NCBI GenBank assembly: GCA_903893785.1
Contig: CAITNQ010000393.1
Location: 1-52,777 of the forward strand
Direction of reading: 5' to 3'
Length of the DNA: 52,777 nt
Origin: an uncultured Gemmatimonadota bacterium
Lineage (GTDB): Bacteria > Latescibacterota > UBA2968 > UBA8231
Shown: positions 8,876-15,985 of the stretch, piece after piece
Numbering within the stretch: the stretch's first letter is position 1
Layout of the letters: every line of letters starts with the position of its first letter
Position numbers and translations under genes: made by a program
Notes under the pieces: generated by a model
What the model was told of the DNA's origin: nothing
Seen by the model: only the letters and a program-made list of their open reading frames with translations
Database searches by the model: none

Positions 8876-10779
8876 CGCTCCGCCTCCGCCAGGCTGTTCC
8901 TGGCCTGCGCGGCATAGGCGGCCATGGCCGGGTCCGGCGCCAGCAGGTCCACGGCCCGTCGCAGGGCCGCGGCGGCCCGCGCCCGGTCGCCCAAACGCAA
9001 CTCCAGGCGCCCCAGATTGAGCCAGGCGCCGCCCAGTTCGGGATCAACCGGGCTGTCCCAGGCCAAGGGATCGGCAACGGCCAGCCGGTACTGGACCCGG
9101 GCGTCCTCCCACCGGCCCAGGGACTCGTAGGCCTGGCCCAGGTTGTTCCGCGCCGGCGCAAAACCAGGGTCCAGGCGCAGGCACTGCTCGTACGCGGCGG
9201 CCGCCTGCAGCGCGTCGTGCCGCTGGCTCAGCAACAGGTTGCCCAGGTTATGGTGGACGCCCGCCACGCCCGGGTTCAGCGCCAGGGCGCGGCGGTACGC
9301 CGCTTCAGCGCCGTCCACGTCACCACGGTCGTAGAGCAGGGTGCCGGCGATGGCCCACCCGTCGGCGTAGCCCGGGTCCAGCGCTAGCCCGGCCCTCAGT
9401 TCGCGCAACGCCGCCTCGGTCTGGCCGGCTCGCTGCAGCGCCAATGCCAGGTTGAGCCGGGCCCGGTGCATCTGGGGCCCCTTGGCCGCCGCATCCTGCC
9501 ACAGCGCCAGGTCGTCGGCCCACACCGGGTTGCGCTGCACGCTCAGGGCCGCGGCCGCGACCAGCGCTACCACGGCCAGGGCCAGGCGCAGTCGCGGCCG
9601 GCGCGGCTGCAGGCCCTGCCAGGCCCACGCGCTGATCCACACCAGCCCGGCCAGGGCCAGGTAAGCGCGGCGTTCGCTGACCAGGATATTGAGCGGCACC
9701 AGCGATGCCGGCGCCAGGGCCACGGCAGCCCAGAGCAGGGCCCACCCGGGCACCCTGTGGCGCCCCTGCCAGGCCCAGTAGGCCAGCGAGGCGGCCAGAG
9801 CCATGGACGCCAGGACAGCGGGTTCGGCCACGCGCTGCGCCACGGCAAAAGCTGGCTCGACGCTCAGTCGCACCGGGGCTACGAAAAGCATCAGGTAGTA
9901 GACCACAGCCTTGACCTGGGTCCACGCCTGCGTGTCCAGACCCCGCGGGGCTTTGGCGGCCGAGCTGGCCAAGAAGCGCGTTGCCCATAGCCCCGCCACG
10001 TACACCAGCGCGATGCCTCCCATGGCTCCGTACAACCACCGCGAAGGCGCCAACCGACCGCCGCGCCACCCGGCCGGAGGCAGCGACGCCGCGGGCCCGG
10101 CAGCGGCACCGGCTGTGGCGATCCTGTTCCCGCGCGTCGCCGCGGCTCGGTGGGTCAGCCACAGCAGCGCGGGCAGGACGATGGCCACCTCCTTGGCCAG
10201 CAGCGCCGCGGCCATGGCCAACACCGCCGCTACTGGCCGTTCCTGCGTTGCCAGCCACAGGCTGGCCAGCATCAGGAACGCGGCCAGCAGATCAGACCGG
10301 CAACTGATGTAGCTGGCCGGCTCAACGTGGGCCGGGTGGACCAGGAAGCCTGCGGCGGCAGCGGCGGCGGCCCAACGCGTCAGGCCCCATTCGCGCGCCA
10401 GCCGTCCGACCAGCAGAGCACAGCCAGCATGCAGCACCAGGTTGACCAGACGGAAAGACCACGGATCTGGCCCGGCCAGGGCGCGGTTGAGCGCGTAACT
10501 GGCCACCACTAGCGGCCGGAACATGAACCCGTTGGCCTGCCCCGAGAAGGTAGCTGGATCGAAGAAGAACCGCGGCAGGTTGGCCAGCGTCCGCAGGTGG
10601 GGGTTGTACACGATCGAGTGGAGATCGTCGTAGTGGAATGGCCCGGCCAGACCGGGGCCATAGACGACCACGGCCAGGGCCACGACGGCCAGCCACTCGG
10701 GCCAGCACCAGGCACCCGTGCCGGCGGGTCGCCCACCGCGGCGTTCCCCGCCAGGCTCAGCGGTTCGGGACCAGGGCAC
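8872..10779 (-). CDS. TMTC-like TPR-containing GT-C glycosyltransferase, copy 2 (variant motifs)
   Basis: This is a 635-aa protein. There is no ATG near the family's N-terminus. I chose the GTG at 10779 because AGGAG stands 7 bases before it; it overlaps the upstream gene by 23 bases. FHYDDLHS has Asp51-Asp52. This copy differs from the other five in two signature motifs: MYRPL is MFRPL, and VNYVSSRSES is replaced by ASYISCRSDL. The remaining motifs are present (LLAKEVAIVLPALL, APVRLSVEPAFAV, VPLNILVSERRAYL). About five TPR units occupy the last 205 residues. The changed SCRSD motif may mean altered donor specificity or weaker activity. It is otherwise intact, with no frameshift. Confidence 0.86.
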   Translation of the reverse strand: MPWSRTAEPGGERRGGRPAGTGAWCWPEWLAVVALAVVVYGPGLAGPFHYDDLHSIVYNPHLRTLANLPRFFFDPATFSGQANGFMFRPLVVASYALNRALAGPDPWSFRLVNLVLHAGCALLVGRLAREWGLTRWAAAAAAAGFLVHPAHVEPASYISCRSDLLAAFLMLASLWLATQERPVAAVLAMAAALLAKEVAIVLPALLWLTHRAAATRGNRIATAGAAAGPAASLPPAGWRGGRLAPSRWLYGAMGGIALVYVAGLWATRFLASSAAKAPRGLDTQAWTQVKAVVYYLMLFVAPVRLSVEPAFAVAQRVAEPAVLASMALAASLAYWAWQGRHRVPGWALLWAAVALAPASLVPLNILVSERRAYLALAGLVWISAWAWQGLQPRRPRLRLALAVVALVAAAALSVQRNPVWADDLALWQDAAAKGPQMHRARLNLALALQRAGQTEAALRELRAGLALDPGYADGWAIAGTLLYDRGDVDGAEAAYRRALALNPGVAGVHHNLGNLLLSQRHDALQAAAAYEQCLRLDPGFAPARNNLGQAYESLGRWEDARVQYRLAVADPLAWDSPVDPELGGAWLNLGRLELRLGDRARAAAALRRAVDLLAPDPAMAAYAAQARNSLAEAER

Positions 10780-12676
10780 GCAGCCGCTCCTGGGCAGTCT
10801 TCTCGTATTGCTCGCCGCGGCCCACCAGCGCCAGCGCCCGGTAGGCTTCTGCGGCGGCGGCCACGTCGCCCCGACGTTCGTGGACCAGAGCCAGTGCCAT
10901 CCAGGTCTGGGGGTCGTTCTGCACCTGCAGCGACTGCTCCAGGCGCGCCCTGGCGGACCCCAGATCGCCGGCGAGCAGGCAGGCCAATCCCTCCTTGCGG
11001 AGCTTCTCCGCCGCCGGGTTGCGCTCGGCGGCCTTGAGCGCCAGAAGCCCTTCCAGGCTCTGCCGCGACGGGCCGTATTCCGGGTCCAGGGCCAGGGCCT
11101 GCTGGTAGGCGTTGACCGCATCGACGAAGCGGCCGGCAGCCAGGCAGGTGGCCCCCAGGTTGTTCCAGGCCACCACCCGGTCCAGCGCCGTGAGGGCCTC
11201 TGGGTAGCTGCTCAGGGCGCGCTGGTACTCGGCCATGGCCGCCGCCGGGCGGCCGGCTTCCTTGAGACGGTCGGCCCACTCGATACGCGGTCGGGGCATC
11301 AGGGGTCCCTTCGCCAGCGCGTCCTGCCACAGCCGCTCGCCACTGCTCCACACGAAGGTCCGCTGGCCGGACAGAACCGCCATGGTCAACAGGCCTGCCG
11401 CCGCCAGTGCCAGTGGCAACCGCCGGGCCGACCACCGCCGCTGTTCCCACAGCCAACCCATCCCCAGGCCGGCGGCCACGCTGGGCAGGTACAGCCGGTG
11501 TTCGTTAACCAACACATTGAGCGGCACCACCAGCGTTGGCAGCAGGATGACCAACGGCCAGAGAAGCCAGAGGCGCCAGCCTGGCCCGAGCCAATCACGC
11601 CCCCGCCAGACCAACCACCCACCGGAGCCCATGCAGGCCAGCGCCAACAGCACCACCGGCTGCCACGGTGTCCGGGCGACGACGAACTGGTGATCGACGC
11701 TCAGGGAGACAGGCACCAACATGAGGTAGACGTAGTATACCAACGCCTTGGTCTGGGTGAGCAGTTGCGCCCCCAGCGGCCGCACCGCCTGCTCCACCAG
11801 CGCGGTGCTGAGCAGCTGCCGGGTAAACCCGAGGTAGGCGAGCCCCACGAGCCAGTAGAGCCTGTCGTGGCGCCATGTGCGGGCCAGCCAGGTCAGCACC
11901 CGCGGGCCGTCACCGGTCACCGCCGCTGCGGGGGCGGTTGCCGCCGCCGCGGCAGCCACTGCGCCCGGGTCCGCAGGGGCCAGTGCCGTGCCTGCCCATC
12001 GCCACGCGCGCCAGAGGGGCAACAGGGGCAGGAGCGCGATGCCCACCGACTTGGCCAGGAGCGACGCGGCCAAGGCCAGCGGGCCCAACAGCCGCCAATG
12101 CCGACCCACCGGCGGGGGCGCGCCAGCTTCGGCGCCGGCCGCGCCCAGGCCCCGGTCATAGGCCAGGAGGGCCAACAGCAGGAACAGGGCGCACAGGGAC
12201 TCGGAGCGACTGCTGACGTAGTTGACCGCCTCGCTGTTGATCGGATGCAGGGCAACCACCGCCATGGCCATCACCGCGCCCGCGGGGCCGCCGGTCCACC
12301 GCCGGCCCAGGCGGTAGACGGCCCACGCCACGGCCAGGTGCACCGCCAGGTTGAGCGCGTGGTATGACCAGGGAGCATCGCCGCTCAGGCTGTAGTTGAC
12401 CGCGTAGCTGACCAGCACCAGGGGCCGGTACATGGCGGCGCGCGGGTCGCTGGAGAAAACCTCGGGCGAAGTGAAAAAGGCCGGCAGACTGGCCCAGGTG
12501 CGGATATGAGGGTTGTCGACCAGCGAATGGAAGTCGTCGTAGTGGAAGGGATTACCGAGCGATGGCAGGTACGCAGCCAGCCCGAGGATGACGACAGCCA
12601 CCAGGGCAATCACGTGTCGTGGGCCCATTGCAGAACACTCGTGGCGATAAGCGGACAACACTTCGGCCGACCTCAT
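10757..12676 (-). CDS. TMTC-like TPR-containing GT-C glycosyltransferase, copy 1
   Basis: This is a 639-aa protein. The ATG at 12676 is in an ATGA overlap with the upstream GT4 stop. An in-frame ATG at 12628, directly before the first membrane segment, is an alternative start. It has FHYDDFH (Asp47-Asp48), AMYRPL at about 81-86, EAVNYVSSRSES at 149-160, LLAKSVGIALLPLL, PVSLSVDHQF and VPLNVLVNEHRLYL. Residues 235-258 are a low-complexity Ala/Pro insertion in a loop that the other copies lack. The C-terminal TPR part is the shortest and least regular of the series (about 190 residues). It is the first gene of the TMTC-like array in transcription order. Function by family: lipid-phosphate-sugar-dependent glycosyl transfer on the outer face of the inner membrane. 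Confidence 0.86.
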   Translation of the reverse strand: MRSAEVLSAYRHECSAMGPRHVIALVAVVILGLAAYLPSLGNPFHYDDFHSLVDNPHIRTWASLPAFFTSPEVFSSDPRAAMYRPLVLVSYAVNYSLSGDAPWSYHALNLAVHLAVAWAVYRLGRRWTGGPAGAVMAMAVVALHPINSEAVNYVSSRSESLCALFLLLALLAYDRGLGAAGAEAGAPPPVGRHWRLLGPLALAASLLAKSVGIALLPLLPLWRAWRWAGTALAPADPGAVAAAAAATAPAAAVTGDGPRVLTWLARTWRHDRLYWLVGLAYLGFTRQLLSTALVEQAVRPLGAQLLTQTKALVYYVYLMLVPVSLSVDHQFVVARTPWQPVVLLALACMGSGGWLVWRGRDWLGPGWRLWLLWPLVILLPTLVVPLNVLVNEHRLYLPSVAAGLGMGWLWEQRRWSARRLPLALAAAGLLTMAVLSGQRTFVWSSGERLWQDALAKGPLMPRPRIEWADRLKEAGRPAAAMAEYQRALSSYPEALTALDRVVAWNNLGATCLAAGRFVDAVNAYQQALALDPEYGPSRQSLEGLLALKAAERNPAAEKLRKEGLACLLAGDLGSARARLEQSLQVQNDPQTWMALALVHERRGDVAAAAEAYRALALVGRGEQYEKTAQERLRALVPNR

Positions 12677-13833
12677 GTTGATGGCCGGCTCAGCAGTGAC
12701 AGGATCAGGTCGCGCTCCCTGGCCTCCATCACTTCACCGGCAAAGGGCAGGATGGCCTGCCGCGATCTGGCGCCGAGTAGCGCTACCTGCTCGGGCCGCG
12801 CCAGCAGCTGCTCGAAAGCCGCCCGGAACCCGGCCGGAGTGCCGTCGACAACGCAGGCGGTTTCGCCGACCAACTCCGGTCGCGCCTCCCACCGCGGGCG
12901 GTTGATCACCACCGGGTACCCTAGGGCCATGGCTTCCATGGCCGTCATGCTGACGCCGGGTTGGACCAGGTTCATGGCGAACACATGATGGCCGGCATAC
13001 ACGGCTGGCAGATCGGCGTTGGGCACGGCGTCGATATAGCGCACCCGGTCGGCAACGCCCAGTTCCAGCGCGGTCCGTTCCAGCGCCCCGCGCAACGGCC
13101 CGGTACCCACCAGCGTCAGTTCGGCGTCAATCTCCTTCAACGCGGCCACCAGCGGGCGCTGGTCTTTGCCGGCGAATTGCCGCCCCACCGTGATGATCCG
13201 CAGGCGTTCGCCCGGCCGCAGCTGCGGCTGCTGATCCTGGAAGCGCGCCAGGTGCACCTGGTTGTAGATCACCTCTACCTTGTCACGGTAGCGCGAGCGC
13301 AGCAGCAGTCGCGCCGCCGCCTGGTACTTGGGCACCAATCGGTCGGCGTGGCGGTATACGTAGCGCTCCCATCCGAATGCTTTGAGCGCCAGCTGGTACG
13401 CAGTGATGCGGGCGTACCCGTGGCCGTAGGTCCAGAAACGGCGGTAGATGCTGATATCGTCGTGGATCGACGCAAAAGACGGGACCCCCAGGGCACGGGC
13501 CGCGTGAACGGCGTAATACCCTTGGAGGAACGGTCCGTGTCCGCGGATGATGTCCGGTTGCGCGGCGGCAAACACCTCCTCCACGCGGCGTCGAAGGAGC
13601 AGCAGGTTCCCGGGCCGCGGGCGGCCGACAGGATGGATCACCAGACGCGCCTGGCCGGCCACCCGCTGGACCCCTTGGGGTTCGACATCGTCGTCCGCCA
13701 GTGTGACAACATGGACCGCGTGAAACAGGTGGCAGGGGTTCCAGTAGCGGTCCTTGATCTCGCCTTTGGCCTGGGCCACCCGCAGGCTGCCGTCGGCGAC
13801 CACTCCATAGGTCAGCATGGTCAGCGACCCCAT
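12673..13833 (-). CDS. GT4-type glycosyltransferase
   Basis: This is a 386-aa protein. The ATG at 13833 overlaps the methyltransferase stop by 13 bases; a second ATG lies five codons inside, at 13818. The N-terminal domain has a PDIIRGHGPFLQGYYAVHAA segment typical of a GT4 acceptor domain. The C-terminal domain has RIITVGRQFAGKDQ, LVGTGPLRGALE and a PGVSMTAMEAMALGYPVV segment whose Glu matches the second Glu of the E-x7-E nucleotide-sugar motif. No membrane span is visible, so it is probably a peripheral cytoplasmic enzyme building the lipid-linked oligosaccharide. Its stop overlaps the ATG of the first TMTC-like gene and so ties the soluble glycan genes to the TMTC-like array. Donor sugar unknown. 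Confidence 0.85.
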   Translation of the reverse strand: MGSLTMLTYGVVADGSLRVAQAKGEIKDRYWNPCHLFHAVHVVTLADDDVEPQGVQRVAGQARLVIHPVGRPRPGNLLLLRRRVEEVFAAAQPDIIRGHGPFLQGYYAVHAARALGVPSFASIHDDISIYRRFWTYGHGYARITAYQLALKAFGWERYVYRHADRLVPKYQAAARLLLRSRYRDKVEVIYNQVHLARFQDQQPQLRPGERLRIITVGRQFAGKDQRPLVAALKEIDAELTLVGTGPLRGALERTALELGVADRVRYIDAVPNADLPAVYAGHHVFAMNLVQPGVSMTAMEAMALGYPVVINRPRWEARPELVGETACVVDGTPAGFRAAFEQLLARPEQVALLGARSRQAILPFAGEVMEARERDLILSLLSRPST

Positions 13834-14840
13834 CCTGCCGCGTCGGCCGTGCCGCCGGCTTTGCGGCCGACGACGCGGAAGGCGCTGCCGTAGTCCACGC
13901 AGCCCAGGCCCAGCAGGAGCAACTGCATCAGCGTCCGCCGGCGCCAGGTCCACTGGCGCGGGCCCGGCGTCGGCAACAGCCGGTGAAGGCGCCAGGCCAG
14001 GCGACCGCGCCGATCGGTCGGCGGGGTCCGCATTCCCTCGCGGGCCATCAGGGCGTCCACCATGTCACGGGCATACATGGGGAACGCCCCGAACGGCTCA
14101 ACGCCGCGGGTGCGGTACCACCGGAGCAAGACCGACAGGGACAGGCATTCGCGGTACAGCACGCCGTACTTGTCATACAGGCGCCCGTCGTAGGCCGCGG
14201 CCACGCCCTCGCGGTAGAACGTCTTGTCCCGACGCCAGTCGAACAGCCGGCGCGCCCAGCGTACGCGTGCGTCCGGGTCCTGGCCGGCAATCAGGTCGAG
14301 GGCATTGCACTGCAGATTGTACACAAAATGACCGTACGGGTTGTACACAAACGTCGCCAGCAGGCCTCCCGGCGCGGTCCAGCGGCACAGGTTGTCGAAG
14401 GCCCGTGGCATGTCCGGGGTATGGTGGATACAGCCCAGGCTGGAGACGTAGTCGAAAGATCCGTCGGCGAAGTGGGTCACCTCCAGCACCGACGCCAGAC
14501 GGAACTCGACATTGCCCAGACCGGCACGCGCGGCGCTGGCGCGGGCCACCTCCAGGGATCCGGCGCTGGTGTCGATGCCAACAACCCGCGCCGGTCCCAG
14601 GCTGGCCAGGAACAGGGTTTCCTCGCCGGTGCCGCAGCCGGCGTCCAGAACGGTCCGGTCGCGCAGGAAGGTGTCGCAGTCCAGCCCCATGCGCGCGTAG
14701 ACGAAACGCCGATGGCGCACGTAACGGGCATTGGCGTCAGGGTCAAGGCCCGGGTACCGCACCCGCGAATACATGGCCCTGGTGCGCTCGGCGCGTTCGT
14801 CACCGCCACCCGGCCCCGCCGCCTGATCTGCGTCTGCCAC
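13821..14840 (-). CDS. SAM-dependent class I methyltransferase
   Basis: This is a 339-aa protein. The GTG at 14840 is preceded by GGGAGG at 5 bases; an alternative GTG at 14846 would overlap the upstream stop. Motif I of class I methyltransferases is clear (VLDAGCGTGEETLFLASL), followed by the acidic residue of motif II (VVGIDTSAGSLEVA). The post-I region FDYVSSLGCIHHTPD resembles the Methyltransf_11/25 families. The C-terminal 170 residues, with many Arg and aromatic residues, are unusual for a small-molecule methyltransferase and could bind a glycan or the membrane. In a glycan operon the likely role is O- or N-methylation of a sugar, but the acceptor atom is not deducible. Confidence 0.83.
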   Translation of the reverse strand: MADADQAAGPGGGDERAERTRAMYSRVRYPGLDPDANARYVRHRRFVYARMGLDCDTFLRDRTVLDAGCGTGEETLFLASLGPARVVGIDTSAGSLEVARASAARAGLGNVEFRLASVLEVTHFADGSFDYVSSLGCIHHTPDMPRAFDNLCRWTAPGGLLATFVYNPYGHFVYNLQCNALDLIAGQDPDARVRWARRLFDWRRDKTFYREGVAAAYDGRLYDKYGVLYRECLSLSVLLRWYRTRGVEPFGAFPMYARDMVDALMAREGMRTPPTDRRGRLAWRLHRLLPTPGPRQWTWRRRTLMQLLLLGLGCVDYGSAFRVVGRKAGGTADAAGWGR

Positions 14841-14842
14841 GT

Positions 14843-15985
14843 TCACCTCCCGGACGATCGCCCGACGATTTCGGCCAGGCTGCGCCCGACGGAACGGAGG
14901 TTCTTGCGCCCCAGCCTTGACAGGCGACGCGCCCCGTCGCGCCACCCGGCGCTGATCACCTCGCGCTGCAGCACACGCCACAGACGCCGGACCTCGGCAC
15001 GGCGCACCTGCCGCTGCCACAGGCGCTCGTAGTCCGGTCGCGCCAGGGCCGCGCAGAGCAACCGCCAGTGGTCCTGGAAGGCTTCGCGGCGCGGCAGGGC
15101 CAGCTCGGTCACCCGACCGTCGTCGGCCATGACCATAGCCGTGAGCCGCGCCACGCGAGCCCCGGCGGGTGACAGTTCCACGTGCGCCAATACCGACTCA
15201 CGCTGAGGGCCACTGAAGGTCAGCGCCTGCTCCGGGTAGTCAGGGTACAGAAGGTTGCCCAGGCTGTAGAAGATCACCCCGCGCTCCCATGCCTCGTGGC
15301 CCTGGACCACGTGCGGGTGGTGGCCCACGACCACATCGCCGCCCCACTCGATGACCTGGCGCCCCAGACGGCGGACCTCGGGGGCTGGGTAATGGAGGTT
15401 CTCCTTGCCCCAGTGCATGGACACCACCAGGTGCTCCACCTGGCGGCGGGCAGCGCGGATATCGGCGGCCACCAATGCGGCGTCCAGTGGGGCAGTGCCC
15501 CCCCGTTCCGGGGTGGCCGGACGGGCGCCGACCCACGGGTGTGTGGACGCGTAAGCCAGGAAGCCGATCCGGACGCCGCGGCGACAGACGATCCGCAACT
15601 GACGCGCGGCCGACAGGGTATCACCCGCGCCGACGCCGATCAGGCCGTGCCGGTCCAGGTGGCGTTGGGTCGCGGCCAGGGACTGGGGGCCGAAGTCGGT
15701 GGCGTGGTTGCTGGCCAGCGACACCACGTGGACGCCGGCGGCAACCAGGAAGGCCAGGCCCGCCGGGTCAGCGGCCACCAGGTACTCGTCCGGTTCGGGT
15801 GGCGCCCCGCGGGTGTCGAGGGCGCAGTCAAGGCTGACGAAGCCGATGTCGGCGGCGGCAAACTGGGGCGCCAGGCACCCGGCTCGGTCGGCCCGTGCCA
15901 CCGGGTCGGTGAACACGGCCTGCAGCGCCCCGCCCAGCGCCACATCGCCTCCGACGCACAGGACCACCGCTGCCGACTCAGCCAT
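14843..15985 (-). CDS. CapA-family (PGA_cap) metallophosphatase-like protein
   Basis: This is a 380-aa protein. The ATG at 15985 overlaps the upstream stop by 8 bases. The family's metal-site motifs are present in order: CVGGDVALGG at the N-terminus (Asp14), SLASNHATDFG, MHWGKENLHYP and VVGHHPHVVQG, all as in CapA/PgsA poly-glutamate capsule proteins with a calcineurin-like fold. There is no signal peptide or N-terminal anchor, unlike classical CapA, so a cytoplasmic or peripheral location is likely. The last 70 residues are very basic. CapA-like proteins are frequent in exopolysaccharide clusters, where their reaction is mostly unknown. I would call it a hydrolase or phosphoesterase-like modifying protein. 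Confidence 0.84.
   Translation of the reverse strand: MAESAAVVLCVGGDVALGGALQAVFTDPVARADRAGCLAPQFAAADIGFVSLDCALDTRGAPPEPDEYLVAADPAGLAFLVAAGVHVVSLASNHATDFGPQSLAATQRHLDRHGLIGVGAGDTLSAARQLRIVCRRGVRIGFLAYASTHPWVGARPATPERGGTAPLDAALVAADIRAARRQVEHLVVSMHWGKENLHYPAPEVRRLGRQVIEWGGDVVVGHHPHVVQGHEAWERGVIFYSLGNLLYPDYPEQALTFSGPQRESVLAHVELSPAGARVARLTAMVMADDGRVTELALPRREAFQDHWRLLCAALARPDYERLWQRQVRRAEVRRLWRVLQREVISAGWRDGARRLSRLGRKNLRSVGRSLAEIVGRSSGR

Larger units (their letters stand above)
1..12676 (-). repeat. Array of six tandem TMTC-like paralogous genes (GT-C membrane domain plus TPR)
   Basis: Six genes starting at 12676, 10779, 7643, 5719, 3833 and 1644 encode the same architecture in the same order. Each has an N-terminal membrane segment, a first outer loop with a YDD or FDDD acidic motif, MYRPL (MFRPL in one), a VNYVSSRSES-type motif, a PLNVLVNEHRLYL-type motif and a C-terminal TPR array. 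Only one other gene, a GT4 glycosyltransferase at 7640-8875, interrupts the series. The copies have clearly diverged at the protein level, so this is an old expansion rather than a recent duplication. The last copy is cut by the left edge, and more copies could lie outside. Confidence 0.88.

Noticed and set aside
7592..8917. Plus-strand open frame of 441 codons
   Set aside because: It is antisense to the GT4 gene at 7640-8875, with no signal peptide, motif or plausible domain, and Arg/Gln/His-rich composition.
10718..12367. Plus-strand open frame of 549 codons
   Set aside because: It is antisense to TMTC-like copy 1; its composition (Gln, His, Arg, Gly) is typical of reversed high-GC coding sequence.
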